DNA of 64,000 bases from Robbsia sp. KACC 23696. GTDB lineage: Bacteria; Pseudomonadota; Gammaproteobacteria; Burkholderiales; Burkholderiaceae. The position numbers were made by a program, and so were the translations under genes. How positions within the stretch are numbered: the stretch's first letter is position 1; each line of letters begins with the position of its first letter. The stretch is taken from contig NZ_CP156626.1 in the NCBI RefSeq assembly GCF_039852015.1, forward strand, positions 2,080,249-2,144,248. The letters are read 5' to 3'. The notes beneath the pieces were generated by a model that was given only the letters and a program-made list of their open reading frames with translations, made no database searches and was not told where the DNA came from. Below, piece by piece: positions 26,699 to 37,608 of the stretch.

Positions 26699-29083
26699 AT
26701 GACGGATACCGTAGCTCTCAAAATCGTACAACGCATCGCCACGGAACTGGCCGTGCAGCCCCGCCAGGTGGCCGCGGCGGTCGGCCTGCTCGACGAGGGC
26801 GCCACCGTCCCTTTCATCGCGCGCTACCGCAAGGAGATCACCGGTAACCTCGACGACACGCAGTTGCGTACGCTCGAAGAGCGCCTGACCTATCTGCGCG
26901 ACATGGAAGATCGTCGTGCGACGATCCTGCAAAGCATCGACGAACAGGGCAAGCTCGACGCCACGCTGCGCGCCGCGATCGAGGCCGCCGACAGCAAGCA
27001 GACGCTGGAAGACCTGTACCTGCCGTATAAGCCGAAACGCCGCACGCGGGCCCAGATTGCCCGGGAAGCGGGCCTGGAACCGCTGGCCGATCTGCTGCTG
27101 GCCGACCCGAGCCGCGATCCGCAAACCGAGGCGCAAGCTTACGTCGATGCCGAGAAAGGCGTCGCCGACACCAAGGCGGCCCTCGATGGCGCGCGCGACA
27201 TTCTCTCCGAGCGTTTCGGCGAAACCGCAGACCTGCTGGCGAAGCTGCGCGCCGAGCTCTGGCAGCGCGGCATTGTCGCCTCGACCGTGGTCCCGGGAAA
27301 AGAGCTGGAGGAAGGCGAGAAATTCCGCGATTACTACGACTACTCGGAAGCGATCGGCACGGTCCCGTCGCACCGCGCGCTGGCGCTGTTCCGGGCGCGA
27401 AACCTCGGCATTCTCGGCGTCAAGCTGGGCTTGGGCAAGGCCCTCGACACGCAGGTGCCGCATCCGTGCGAGCTGACGATCGCCTCGCATGTCGGCATTC
27501 GCAATAACGGCCGTCCGGCCGACAAATGGCTGTCCGACGTTTGCCGCTGGAGCTGGCGCGTCAAGGTCCAGCCCTATCTCGAAAACGAATTGCTCGGCCG
27601 TCTGCGCGACACCGCCGAGACCGAGGCAATCACGGTCTTCGCCCGCAACTTGAAGGATCTGCTGCTGGCCGCCCCGGCCGGCCCGAAAGCGGTTATCGGC
27701 CTGGACCCGGGCATCCGGACCGGCGTCAAGGTGGCCACCGTGGATCGCACCGGCAAACTGCTGGCGACGGACACGATCTATCCGCACGAGCCGCGTCGTG
27801 ACTGGGAGGGCTCGATCGCCCGTCTGGCGCGCATGGCACAGGCCACCGGTGCGGAATTGATCAGTATCGGCAATGGCACCGCTTCACGCGAAACGGATAA
27901 ATTGGCCGCCGACCTGATGGCGCGCCACCCGGAGTTGAAGCTGACGAAAATCGTCGTATCCGAATCCGGCGCGTCGATCTATTCGGCATCGGAGCTGGCG
28001 GCGAAGGAATTTCCGGACCTCGACGTGTCGCTGCGCGGCGCAGTGTCGATCGCCCGCCGCCTGCAGGATCCGCTGGCCGAACTGGTCAAGATCGACCCGA
28101 AAGCAATCGGCGTCGGCCAATACCAGCACGACGTCAATCAGCGCGAACTGGCGCGCTCGCTCGACGCGGTGGTCGAGGATTGCGTGAATGCGGTGGGCGT
28201 GGACGTCAATACCGCTTCGGTCGCGCTACTCGCCCGCGTATCCGGCTTGAACGCGCTGCTGGCGCGCAATATCGTCGATTATCGCGACGCCAACGGCGCC
28301 TTTGCTTCACGCGAGGCGTTGCGCAAGGTGCCACGGCTCGGCGACAAGACATTCGAACAGGCGGCCGGATTCCTGCGCGTCAATGCCGGCGCGAATCCGC
28401 TGGACCGCTCCGCGGTGCACCCGGAAGCCTATCCCGTGGTCGAGCGGATGCTGGCCAAGATCGGCCGCACCGCCGCGGAGTTGCTCGGCAATCGCGACAT
28501 CCTGCAGCGCATCACGCCGACCGAGTACGTCGACGACCGCTTCGGCCTGCCGACGATTCGGGACATCCTGAACGAATTGGAAAAACCGGGCCGCGATCCG
28601 CGCCCCGAATTCAAGACGGCCTCGTTCAAGGAAGGGATCGAGAAAGTGTCCGACCTCGAACCGGGCATGATTCTCGAAGGCGTCGTAACCAATGTCGCCG
28701 CCTTTGGTGCCTTCGTCGATATCGGCGTGCATCAAGACGGCCTGGTGCACGTCTCGGCGCTTTCCACGCGTTTCATCCGCGATCCGCACGAGATCGTCAA
28801 GGCAGGCCAGGTCGTGCAGGTCAAGGTGATCGAGGTCGACGTCAAACGGCAACGTATCGCCCTGACGATGCGACTCGACAACGATATCGACGCGATGGCG
28901 GGCGGCCAGGGCGGCCGTGATACCGGCGCGGGCGCGGGCAATCAACGACGTGGCGGCAACCCCGGTGGCGCAGGCGCCAATGCCAGCGCCGGCAAGGGTG
29001 GGCGCGATCGGCAACGCAGCAACGCCCCGGTCGTCGAAAACGCCATGGCCGCGGCCTTTGCCAGCCTGAAACAACGGAAGTAA
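26699..29083 (+). CDS. tex: Tex-family transcription accessory protein (S1 RNA-binding)
   Basis: The 794-residue protein matches Tex throughout. In order: an N-terminal helical domain ([27 protein letters not shown]), a YqgF/RNase H-like domain ([15 protein letters not shown]), a helix-hairpin-helix region ([22 protein letters not shown]), and a C-terminal S1 domain ([28 protein letters not shown]). A Gly/Asn/Arg-rich tail of about 60 residues follows. Tex binds nucleic acid and affects transcript stability and toxin expression in several bacteria. The start at 26699 (MTDTVALKI) was chosen because family proteins begin here; 32 further upstream codons are open but poor. Confidence 0.95.
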   Translation: MTDTVALKIVQRIATELAVQPRQVAAAVGLLDEGATVPFIARYRKEITGNLDDTQLRTLEERLTYLRDMEDRRATILQSIDEQGKLDATLRAAIEAADSKQTLEDLYLPYKPKRRTRAQIAREAGLEPLADLLLADPSRDPQTEAQAYVDAEKGVADTKAALDGARDILSERFGETADLLAKLRAELWQRGIVASTVVPGKELEEGEKFRDYYDYSEAIGTVPSHRALALFRARNLGILGVKLGLGKALDTQVPHPCELTIASHVGIRNNGRPADKWLSDVCRWSWRVKVQPYLENELLGRLRDTAETEAITVFARNLKDLLLAAPAGPKAVIGLDPGIRTGVKVATVDRTGKLLATDTIYPHEPRRDWEGSIARLARMAQATGAELISIGNGTASRETDKLAADLMARHPELKLTKIVVSESGASIYSASELAAKEFPDLDVSLRGAVSIARRLQDPLAELVKIDPKAIGVGQYQHDVNQRELARSLDAVVEDCVNAVGVDVNTASVALLARVSGLNALLARNIVDYRDANGAFASREALRKVPRLGDKTFEQAAGFLRVNAGANPLDRSAVHPEAYPVVERMLAKIGRTAAELLGNRDILQRITPTEYVDDRFGLPTIRDILNELEKPGRDPRPEFKTASFKEGIEKVSDLEPGMILEGVVTNVAAFGAFVDIGVHQDGLVHVSALSTRFIRDPHEIVKAGQVVQVKVIEVDVKRQRIALTMRLDNDIDAMAGGQGGRDTGAGAGNQRRGGNPGGAGANASAGKGGRDRQRSNAPVVENAMAAAFASLKQRK

Positions 29084-29096
29084 GGGAAAAGCGTTG

Positions 29097-29123
29097 TTAG
29101 CCGCATGCCTGGCATGCGGCTAA
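29097..29123. terminator. Perfect 27-base palindromic hairpin between convergent tex and kup
   Basis: TTAGCCGCATGCC is followed, after a single central T, by its exact reverse complement. It lies 14 bases after the tex stop and 23 bases before the kup stop on the other strand. On the minus strand it is followed by CAACGCTTTTCC, so T-richness is modest. A shared terminator or mRNA 3'-end stabiliser is the likeliest role. Confidence 0.6.
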
Positions 29124-29145
29124 CCGGGAGAAGACGCAGTGCGCG

Positions 29146-31038
29146 TCAGATCTCGATCTTGGTCCCGAGCTCGACGACCCGATTGGCCGGGATGCTGAAG
29201 AAGTCGGTCGGTTTCGCGGCGTTCTGGTGCATCCAGGCAAACACACGCTCACGCCACAAGGACATCCCCGGCAGTTGCGTCGGGACGACCGTCTCGCGCG
29301 CCAGGAAGAACGAGGTGTCCATCAGCTCGAAATTCATATCGTGTTCGCGCTCGAGGTACTTCAGCACGCGATCGACATCCGGCGTTTCGTTGAAACCGTA
29401 CACCGCCTTCACCAGGAACAGGCCACCATCCAACGGCTTGTAGAAGTACCGTTTATCGTCATCGATATACGGCACGTCGCGCGTCAGGAAGGTCATGAAG
29501 ATCGTGCGTTCGTGCAGGATCTTGTTGTGCTTCAGGTTGTGCAGCAGACTGACGGGGACCAGCGTTTCACTGCCTGTCAGATAAATCGCGGTACCGGACA
29601 CGCGATGCGGCGGGTGCGCAAGCAGTCCCTTCACAAAGGGCTGCAAGGGAATCCCGTCGGCGGCCGTCCGATCCTTGACGATCTGGCGCCCTTTGGACCA
29701 GGTGGTCAGCAAGAAGAACAGCAGCACGCCCACACCGAGCGGCAACCAGCCGCCCTCCTCGATCTTGATCACGTTCGCGCCGAAGAAGGCCAGATCGACG
29801 ATCATGAACAGCGTGACGATCGGGATGACCAGGCGCTTGCGCCATTTCCAGACGCGCAGCATCACGACCCCGACCAACATCGTCGTGATGACCATCGTCG
29901 TCACGACGGCGATACCGTAGGCGGCGGCGAGATTATCCGAGCTGCGGAAACCCAGCACGATACAGACGACGATGAAATACAGCGACCAATTCACCAGCGG
30001 AATATAGATCTGACCGATCGCCTTGTCCGACGTGTGCTGGACCTTCATCCGTGGCACATAGCCGAGCTGGATCGCTTGCGAGGTCAGCGAGAATGCGCCC
30101 GAAATCACGGCCTGGGAGGCGATCACCGCCGCCACCGTGGCCAGAATCACCAGCGGCATCGTGGCCCAATCGGGCGCCATCAAGAAGAATGGATTGCTGC
30201 GCGCATGCGGCGACGCCATCAACAGCGCACCCTGCCCGAAGTAATTCAGAATCAGAGACGGCATGACGATGCCATACCAGCCGATCCGGATTGGCCGTGC
30301 ACCGAAATGCCCCATGTCCGCATACAGCGCCTCGGCGCCGGTCAGCACCAGAAACACCGATCCCAGCACGACATAGGCCTGCAGCGCGTGCGCCGCGATA
30401 AACCGAATTGCATGGACCGGATTGATCGCTTGCAGGATCACCGGTTTATCGACGATGTGATAGACGCCGAGTGCCGCGAGCGAGAGGAACCACAACAGCA
30501 TCACCGGGCCGAACAGCTTGCCGACTGCCTCGGTCCCGCGCTTCTGCAGGAAGAACAGAACGGTGACGATGACGAGCACGATCGGCACGACGTAGTGTCC
30601 GAGATGGGGCGAGGCCACTTCGAGCCCTTCCACCGCCGATAGCACCGACATGGCCGGTGTGATGACGGCATCCCCATAGAACATGCAGGCACCGAAGATC
30701 CCGAGCAGGATCAGCATCGTCGCAAAACGGCTGCCTCGGCGCACATTGCGCAGCGACATCACCATCAGCGCCAATGCACCGCCTTCGCCGTTATTGTCCG
30801 CGCGCATCACGAACAGCACGTACTTTACCGCCACCACCAGGACGATCGCCCAGAAGAGCAACGACACGACGCCGAGAATGGCGCCGTCGGTGAATTGGAT
30901 ACCGTGCTCTTCGCTAAACGCTTCCTTCATCGCGTACAGCGGGCTGGTACCAATATCGCCGAAGACGATACCGATGGCCGCCGTCACGAGTCCCGGTATG
31001 CCCTGTTTTTGCGCGTGCGCTGTATGAGAGTTAGCCAA
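29146..31038 (-). CDS. kup: Low-affinity potassium transport protein Kup
   Basis: The 630-residue inner-membrane K+/H+ symporter has about twelve transmembrane helices in its first 450 residues. Diagnostic KUP motifs are [47 protein letters not shown], and FGQGALL. The C-terminal cytosolic part holds the family's [10 protein letters not shown] segment. Length is normal for the family. It starts two bases after the phosphoribosyltransferase stop, so the two genes are co-transcribed. Confidence 0.97.
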   Translation of the reverse strand: MANSHTAHAQKQGIPGLVTAAIGIVFGDIGTSPLYAMKEAFSEEHGIQFTDGAILGVVSLLFWAIVLVVAVKYVLFVMRADNNGEGGALALMVMSLRNVRRGSRFATMLILLGIFGACMFYGDAVITPAMSVLSAVEGLEVASPHLGHYVVPIVLVIVTVLFFLQKRGTEAVGKLFGPVMLLWFLSLAALGVYHIVDKPVILQAINPVHAIRFIAAHALQAYVVLGSVFLVLTGAEALYADMGHFGARPIRIGWYGIVMPSLILNYFGQGALLMASPHARSNPFFLMAPDWATMPLVILATVAAVIASQAVISGAFSLTSQAIQLGYVPRMKVQHTSDKAIGQIYIPLVNWSLYFIVVCIVLGFRSSDNLAAAYGIAVVTTMVITTMLVGVVMLRVWKWRKRLVIPIVTLFMIVDLAFFGANVIKIEEGGWLPLGVGVLLFFLLTTWSKGRQIVKDRTAADGIPLQPFVKGLLAHPPHRVSGTAIYLTGSETLVPVSLLHNLKHNKILHERTIFMTFLTRDVPYIDDDKRYFYKPLDGGLFLVKAVYGFNETPDVDRVLKYLEREHDMNFELMDTSFFLARETVVPTQLPGMSLWRERVFAWMHQNAAKPTDFFSIPANRVVELGTKIEI

Positions 31039-31040
31039 GT

Positions 31041-31805
31041 TCAGTCGTCGTTATGCGGGAGATCCGCTCGATCGGCGCCGACTACCCGTTGCCCGTCGCC
31101 GTTCGCGCTGTTCGCGATACTCGGGTTGGCCGTGCGAGGCCTAACCGCCGTCACGCCGATCGAATTGTCGACCGCGTCGATGGCCAGTATGGCATCGCTC
31201 GCGCGATTCGTGTCGTTCGCCGCAAGGGCACTGTGCGATTCGGCACACTCCGCGCCCTCGCCCTGGCGCTGGCGCCCGCGCTGAATCCAGGCGGCCAGGT
31301 TGTGCGGTCGAAGCGTGTCCCATTCCTCGAAAGGCTGGTGAATCCACGGATTCGTCGCCAGATAGCTGACATGGTAATCCGGGCGCGTGACGGAACAGGC
31401 TTTGTACCAAAGTACGGCGGAACGGACTTCGGTGATATCGGGAAACCGCTCGGCCAGATGGCCTTGCACGCGTGCCAGCGTGACGCCGGAATCGACGAGG
31501 TCGTCGACCAGCAGCACATTGCCGCGCAACGGACCCCGCGTCATCGTGATGTATTGCGAAATATCGAGTTGGCCCTGGACCGTACCCGCCGCCTCGCGGT
31601 AGGAACTGGTCGACAGGATCGCCAGCGGCAAATCGTAGATGCGCGACAATTGGTCGCCAACACGCAAGCCGCCGCGTGCCAGGCACAGGATGAAGTCGAA
31701 ACGCCAGGCCGACTCATGAATCTGGAGCGCCAGACGTTCTACGAGACGATGATAATCGTCCCAGCTTATCCAGAGATGTTGATCGTCGCTTTTGGGGAGG
31801 CTCAC
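31041..31805 (-). CDS. Type I phosphoribosyltransferase (hypoxanthine/xanthine PRT-like)
   Basis: The 254-residue protein has the PRPP-binding loop [12 protein letters not shown] near residue 100 and an N-terminal segment ([28 protein letters not shown]) typical of Burkholderiales PRTases annotated as purine salvage enzymes. The expected domain ends around residue 185 ([11 protein letters not shown]); about 65 extra residues of Ala/Asn/Asp-rich sequence follow and are unusual. The start is the GTG at 31805 ([12 protein letters not shown]). An ATG 24 codons upstream lies inside a large inverted repeat and is less likely. Downstream of purA, so both serve purine nucleotide synthesis. Confidence 0.85.
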   Translation of the reverse strand: MSLPKSDDQHLWISWDDYHRLVERLALQIHESAWRFDFILCLARGGLRVGDQLSRIYDLPLAILSTSSYREAAGTVQGQLDISQYITMTRGPLRGNVLLVDDLVDSGVTLARVQGHLAERFPDITEVRSAVLWYKACSVTRPDYHVSYLATNPWIHQPFEEWDTLRPHNLAAWIQRGRQRQGEGAECAESHSALAANDTNRASDAILAIDAVDNSIGVTAVRPRTANPSIANSANGDGQRVVGADRADLPHNDD

Positions 31806-31862
31806 TGCATTACGCTCAAAAAGACACGTTTCGGGGACAGACAGCCGTACACCGTGCCGCAA

Positions 31863-31909
31863 CGCGTATTCGCGCATGACGCACAGAGCACGTCATACGC
31901 GAATACGCG
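31863..31909 (-). repeat. Near-perfect 19-base-arm inverted repeat between purA and the PRTase gene
   Basis: The left arm (31863-31881) and right arm (31891-31909) pair at 18 of 19 positions around a 9-base loop. No T-run follows, so it is not a plain terminator. It lies in the 133-base gap of a likely operon. Confidence 0.7.
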
Positions 31910-31938
31910 CGCACGGGACCGATGCCCGTCAATCCAAC

Positions 31939-33309
<1,371 letters not shown>

Positions 33310-33339
33310 CTACCCGCGTTGCATAGCGAGTTCGTGAAA

Positions 33340-34575
33340 TTAGCGTGTTTGGCGTGACACCAACACCCATTGGCCGTCTTGCGCGACGAGCTCGCGCTCG
33401 CAGGCAAATTCGTCCAGATCGTGCGCATGGCCTGGCAGTGACTGGATCACCACCTCGCCCGCGTCGCGCAATGCGGCGATCGCGGCGCGCAACCCTGCAT
33501 CCTGCGTCCACGGCGCATAAATCGCCGACGAACGCGCGTCAACGGCGGAGATGCGCGCCAATTCGCGCAGATCCATCGAAAATCCAATCGCCGGACGATC
33601 GCGACCGAACAGGCGCCCGATTCGATCATACCGCCCACCGCGCGCGATCGCGTTCGGCACGCCGTCGACATACGCCGAGAAGATCACGCCGGTGTGGTAC
33701 TGATAAGTACCGCCGAGATCGGCAAGATCGAACTGCACGCTGCTGACGCCCGTGGGACGATCCGCCGCGTGCGCGCTTGTTGGAGCAGACCCCGCCGCAA
33801 CCGTTCCGGACTGCAGTGCCGCAGCAGCCGCATCGGCCAATTGCGTCAGATCGTCCAGCGCTCGCACGATTTCCGGCAGTGCCGGCAGCAAGGCGCGCGC
33901 GCGATCGAGTACTTCGCGACCACCGTACAAGGCCGGCAAGGCCCGCAAGGCGTCCCGAATCGGGGCGTCCAGCGTCTGCGTCAATGCCTGCAGTGCCGGC
34001 ACATCCTTCGATGCGAGCGCGCCGGAGATCGCGTACGCCTGCGCTGCGGCCTGCGACGACGAAGCCAGCAACGACGTGGCGATGGCCGCATGTCCGAGAT
34101 CGAGACGCACGCCGCCAAGACCGACGCGCCCGGCGCAATCGATCAGAAGCTGCTGGATCTCGATATCGGCTTCGATTCCCGCATGACCATATAATTCCGC
34201 GCCGATCTGATAAGGCTCGCGTGTCGCGTGCAAGCCACGCGGACGGGTCTCCAGCGTGGGACCGGCATAGCACAGGCGCGTCACACCAGCGCGATTCAGC
34301 AAATGGGCGTCGATGCGCGAGACCTGCGGCGTGATGTCGGCGCGCACGCCCATCGTGCGACCCGACAACTGGTCGACCAACTTGAACGTGCGCAGCGCCA
34401 GATCGTCGCCGGCGCCGGCCAGCAGCGACTCCAGATACTCCAGGAGCGGCGGCATCACCATTTCATAGCCGTAGGCGCGGAACCGATCGAGCAGCAGCCG
34501 GCGGAGGTTTTCGCTTTTACGCGCTTCCGACGGCAGGACGTCGGCAATGCTTTCGGGCAGGAGCCAAATCGACAC
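33340..34575 (-). CDS. hisZ: ATP phosphoribosyltransferase regulatory subunit
   Basis: The 411-residue protein is a catalytically dead relative of histidyl-tRNA synthetase that activates the short HisG in the first step of histidine synthesis. Class II synthetase-like motifs are [24 protein letters not shown] and [11 protein letters not shown], with the terminal GGRYD and GFSMDLREL segments. It lacks a C-terminal anticodon domain; the true HisRS is at 43379-44701. The length is slightly above the usual 380-390 because of an Ala/Ser-rich insert near residues 250-275. Three hairpins upstream separate it from hflC. Confidence 0.94.
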   Translation of the reverse strand: MSIWLLPESIADVLPSEARKSENLRRLLLDRFRAYGYEMVMPPLLEYLESLLAGAGDDLALRTFKLVDQLSGRTMGVRADITPQVSRIDAHLLNRAGVTRLCYAGPTLETRPRGLHATREPYQIGAELYGHAGIEADIEIQQLLIDCAGRVGLGGVRLDLGHAAIATSLLASSSQAAAQAYAISGALASKDVPALQALTQTLDAPIRDALRALPALYGGREVLDRARALLPALPEIVRALDDLTQLADAAAAALQSGTVAAGSAPTSAHAADRPTGVSSVQFDLADLGGTYQYHTGVIFSAYVDGVPNAIARGGRYDRIGRLFGRDRPAIGFSMDLRELARISAVDARSSAIYAPWTQDAGLRAAIAALRDAGEVVIQSLPGHAHDLDEFACERELVAQDGQWVLVSRQTR

Positions 34576-34628
34576 GGTCGATATCCTCTCAATCCAATGC
34601 CAGATGTGGCGATAAACAAAAAGACGGC

Positions 34629-34668
34629 AAAAGTCGACGCAATGGCACGTCCATGCCGTTGCGTCGAC
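34629..34668 (-). terminator. Hairpin with T-run, third of three after hflC
   Basis: GTCGACGCAA/TTGCGTCGAC and GGCA/TGCC pair in a long stem (34633-34668) with one internal mismatch and a 6-base loop. On the minus strand TTTTGCC follows directly. It lies about 55 bases ahead of the hisZ start. Confidence 0.6.
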
Positions 34669-34689
34669 AAACAGGTCGCAATTCTACGC

Positions 34690-34717
34690 AAAAGTGGGCG
34701 GAAGAGTAACCGCCCAC
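34690..34717 (-). terminator. Hairpin with T-run, second of three after hflC
   Basis: GTGGGCG and CGCCCAC form a 7-base stem around a 10-base loop; on the minus strand the stem is followed by TTTT. Confidence 0.65.
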
Positions 34718-34719
34718 GT

Positions 34720-34753
34720 AAAAAGGCGCCCCCAAATCACGTCGGGGCGCCTC
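34720..34753 (-). terminator. Rho-independent terminator of the hfq-hflX-hflK-hflC run
   Basis: On the minus strand AGGCGCCCC pairs with GGGGCGCCT around a loop of about a dozen bases, followed at once by TTTTT. It begins 22 bases after the hflC stop. Confidence 0.85.
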
Positions 34754-34775
34754 GAATCAGTCAGAAAACAGCCGC

Positions 34776-35696
34776 TCAGCGCGCGCGGGCGCGCGCTGCC
34801 GGCGCCGCACTGGGCGCCACCTGGCCGCCGCCGTCGGGCGAGCGCAGGTATTGGAAGAACGGGCTGTTCGGATCGGCGACGATCACGTCCTGCTTGCTGC
34901 GGAAGGTCGTGCGGTAGGCTTCCAGGCTCTTATAGAAGGCATAGAAAGCCGGATCCTTCCCAAAAGACTGCGCATAAATCGCCGACGCCTGTGCATCGGC
35001 ATCGCCCATGATCGCCTGCGTTTTCTCGTAGGCATCGGACAGCGCGACTTCGCGTTGCCGATCCGCATCGGCACGGATCTGTTCCGCTTCGGCAGCGCCG
35101 GTCGAGCGCAACGTATTCGCGACCTGCTTGCGTTCGGCTTCCATCCGGCGATAGACCGAATCGCTAATAGCCGCCAACAGATCCACGCGCTTCAGACGCA
35201 CGTCGAGAACCTGAATACCAATGCTGCTGGCCTCGCGCTCGACTTTGGTCCGAACCGCCTGCATGACGACTTCACGCTCGTTCGATACGACCTCGGTCAC
35301 CGTGCGCTTTGCAAACTCTTCGTTCAACGCCGCGCGGATGATCGCCTTCAGGCGGTCTTCCGCCGCGCCGCTGTCGCTCTTGAACGAGATGTAGTACTTC
35401 AGCGGGTCCGAGACGCGATACTTGACGAACAAGTCGACCAACAGGTTCTTCTTCTCCGACGTGATGTAACGGTCCGGCTCGGCGTTATCGATCGTCTGGA
35501 TGCGCTTGTCGATCGTCACCACATGCTGGAACGGCGGCGGCAACTTGAAATACAGACCCGGCTCGGAAATCTCGCGCTTGACGGCACCCAAGGCAAAGAC
35601 GATCGCATAGCGGCGCTGATCGACGACAAACATCATCGACGAAGCCAGCGACAACACCACGGCCAACGCGACAATCGCGGTAATGATTCGATTCAT
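34776..35696 (-). CDS. hflC: HflC subunit of the HflKC membrane complex
   Basis: The 306-residue SPFH/band-7 protein partners with HflK to form the membrane cage that surrounds and modulates the FtsH protease. An N-terminal transmembrane helix (TAIVALAVVLSLASSMMFVVD) precedes VDQRRYAIVFALG and the SPFH domain. The C-terminal region contains the coiled-coil (RRMEAERKQVANTLRSTG) and the DPAFYAFYKSLEAYR segment typical of HflC. It ends with an Ala/Arg-rich tail. It starts 12 bases after the hflK stop, in an operon. Confidence 0.96.
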   Translation of the reverse strand: MNRIITAIVALAVVLSLASSMMFVVDQRRYAIVFALGAVKREISEPGLYFKLPPPFQHVVTIDKRIQTIDNAEPDRYITSEKKNLLVDLFVKYRVSDPLKYYISFKSDSGAAEDRLKAIIRAALNEEFAKRTVTEVVSNEREVVMQAVRTKVEREASSIGIQVLDVRLKRVDLLAAISDSVYRRMEAERKQVANTLRSTGAAEAEQIRADADRQREVALSDAYEKTQAIMGDADAQASAIYAQSFGKDPAFYAFYKSLEAYRTTFRSKQDVIVADPNSPFFQYLRSPDGGGQVAPSAAPAARARAR

Positions 35697-35708
35697 GGTT
35701 GGCGTTCC

Positions 35709-37379
35709 TTATTGACCAGGCACGCCTGGGACATCCTGCAGCGATTCACTGCGGTCCCGGCTGCGGAAAATCGTACGGGAACGCAACGGGTCGCTGCCAT
35801 CCCCCTGACGCGACGCCATCGAGGACATCGCCGATGCGCCTGACACCCCACCGGACATGCCGTTCGGCATCCCACTCCCCAAGCTCACCGGCGCGCCGTC
35901 GAGCGATGAGGCATCGCCGGACACACCATCCTGCGCACTGCCATCACCGTTGCCGGACGCGCCATTGCGGCCCTGCGACCGGTTCGCCCCGGCATCATTG
36001 GCGTTACCCCCGCTATTCAGCAACTTGTCGAGCGGCAGATAGAGCAAATTGTTATTGCTGCGGCTGTCGATCAGCACTTTCGACGAGCGACCATAAATCT
36101 GCTGCATCGTATCCAGATACATCCGTTCGCGGGTCACCGCCGGGGCCTTCGCGTACTGCGCCTGGATCGCATCGAAACGCTGTGCATCCCCCGTCGCTTG
36201 CGCAACGACCTTGGCCTTATAGCCTTCGGCTTCCTCGATCATCCGCGCGGCCGTGCCGCGGGCACGGGGAATCACGTTATTCGCGTAGGCCTGCGCTTCG
36301 TTCTTCTGCCGCTCGCGATCTTGACCGGCTTTGACGGCATCGTCGAAGGCCGCTTGAACCTGTTGCGGCGGCTGCACGTTCTGCATCGTCACACTGGTCA
36401 CCAGGATGCCGTCGCGATATGAGTCGAGAATCTTCTGGATCGCCTGCGTCAGTTCCAGCGCGACCTGTTCGCGCCCTTCATACAAGACGAAATCCATCTT
36501 GCTCTTGCCGACGATCTCGCGCACCGCCGTCTCGGCAGCCTGCGCGACATTCGCTTCCGCGTCGGCATTATTGAACAGGAAATCAGCCGCGTCCTTGATC
36601 CGATACTGGACCGCGAAACGCACGTCGATGATGTTCTCGTCGGCCGTCAGCATCGACGAATCCTTCGAATTGGTCTGCGCGATCGTTCCGCTGCGACCGA
36701 TATCGATCGAACGGACCTGCCACATATTGACGGTCTCATTCGATTCGAACGGCCATGGCATCCGCCACTGTACGCCCGCGGGGACCGTGCGGACATATTT
36801 GCCGAAACGCAGCACGACGCCCGCCTGGCCTTCCTGCACGACATAGACGCCGCTTCCCAACCAGATCAGGATGACCGCGCATAGGATGGCGATGACGCCG
36901 ATCGAACCGGTACGGCCGGCGCTGGGAAAGCGCGGGCCGCCGCGCGGCGGCCGATTGTCGTTGCCGCCGTTATTATTGCCGCCGCCGGATCCGAACAAGC
37001 GTTGAATCCGTGCATTGAACTCGCGCCACAACTCGTCGAGATCGGGCGGCCCCGCTTGCTTGTCGCCGCCCCCGTTGGGGCGTTTGCGGTCGCCGCGCTG
37101 CGGCACGCCCGGAGGCGTTGTCGGCGGCCCTTCACGGCGCCCGTCGTCCGGTCGACCATTGCCGCCTTCGTCCTTGCCGCCCTCGCTCATCGTTCGATGG
37201 TCGTCGCTGCCGCGCGTGCCTTGGTTGCCGGCCTCCGGCGTCCCTGGCGTATCGGACGCCGTGGCGTCGCCGTCGCCCGTCGTCTCACGGGATTCGCCCC
37301 GTCCCCAGCGCTGATCGTTTAATGAAAAGACAGCGGTCATCCGCTGCCGAGCACTGCTGTAGTTTTGATCATTCACCAT
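35709..37379 (-). CDS. hflK: HflK subunit of the HflKC membrane complex
   Basis: The product is 556 residues if translation starts at the ATG at 37379; an ATG at 37340 would give 543. The true start must be near here because the region upstream (37396-37489) is a tandem repeat. Residues up to about 150 are Gly/Asp/Asn-rich with FSLNDQRWGRGE and PPDLDELWREFN, the typical HflK cytosolic start. One transmembrane helix follows (GVIAILCAVILIWLGSGVYVV), then the SPFH domain (VRTVPAGVQWRMPWP, MLTADENIIDVRFAVQYR). The C-terminal 100 residues are Gly/Ser/Asn-rich and longer than usual. It works with hflC, next downstream. Confidence 0.93.
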   Translation of the reverse strand: MVNDQNYSSARQRMTAVFSLNDQRWGRGESRETTGDGDATASDTPGTPEAGNQGTRGSDDHRTMSEGGKDEGGNGRPDDGRREGPPTTPPGVPQRGDRKRPNGGGDKQAGPPDLDELWREFNARIQRLFGSGGGNNNGGNDNRPPRGGPRFPSAGRTGSIGVIAILCAVILIWLGSGVYVVQEGQAGVVLRFGKYVRTVPAGVQWRMPWPFESNETVNMWQVRSIDIGRSGTIAQTNSKDSSMLTADENIIDVRFAVQYRIKDAADFLFNNADAEANVAQAAETAVREIVGKSKMDFVLYEGREQVALELTQAIQKILDSYRDGILVTSVTMQNVQPPQQVQAAFDDAVKAGQDRERQKNEAQAYANNVIPRARGTAARMIEEAEGYKAKVVAQATGDAQRFDAIQAQYAKAPAVTRERMYLDTMQQIYGRSSKVLIDSRSNNNLLYLPLDKLLNSGGNANDAGANRSQGRNGASGNGDGSAQDGVSGDASSLDGAPVSLGSGMPNGMSGGVSGASAMSSMASRQGDGSDPLRSRTIFRSRDRSESLQDVPGVPGQ

Positions 37380-37395
37380 GAAGCAGCCGGTTAGT

Positions 37396-37489
37396 ACGCT
37401 GTGTAGCACGCTGTAAGGCACGCCGTGAAGCACCCGAGAGTACGCTGTGAGGCTCGCTATGAAGCTCGCTTTGAAGCACGCGGTGAAAC
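37396..37489. repeat. Degenerate 12-base tandem repeat between hflX and hflK
   Basis: Eight units in a row approximate ACGCTGTGAAGC: seven are 12 bases long and the fourth is 10. Examples are ACGCTGTGTAGC, ACGCTGTAAGGC, ACGCCGTGAAGC, TCGCTATGAAGC and TCGCTTTGAAGC. The array ends 17 bases before the hflK start at 37379. Confidence 0.85.
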
Positions 37490-37608
37490 CAACGCCATAC
37501 GTCGACGCCGTGAGGCCACATCAAGAAACGACACGCCAGGGCCAGACCGGACAACGCACCGTCAGGCAGCGCGCCGGGCGACATCCACGCCGCCCACCCC
37601 ATCGACCG

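Noticed and set aside
29227-30642. A 471-codon plus-strand frame opposite kup
   Set aside because: Asp/His/Arg-rich shadow of the membrane-protein gene; no family features.
31806-31877. ATG start at 31877 for the phosphoribosyltransferase
   Set aside because: It begins within the large inverted repeat and adds residues unlike the family; the GTG at 31805 fits the conserved start.
34629-34668. tRNA-like or IS-end interpretation of the long inverted repeat before hisZ
   Set aside because: It lacks cloverleaf features and no transposase or target duplication is adjacent; a hairpin followed by T4 fits termination better.
37396-37489. CRISPR array
   Set aside because: The units are 12 bases, degenerate and contiguous without spacers, and no cas gene is near.
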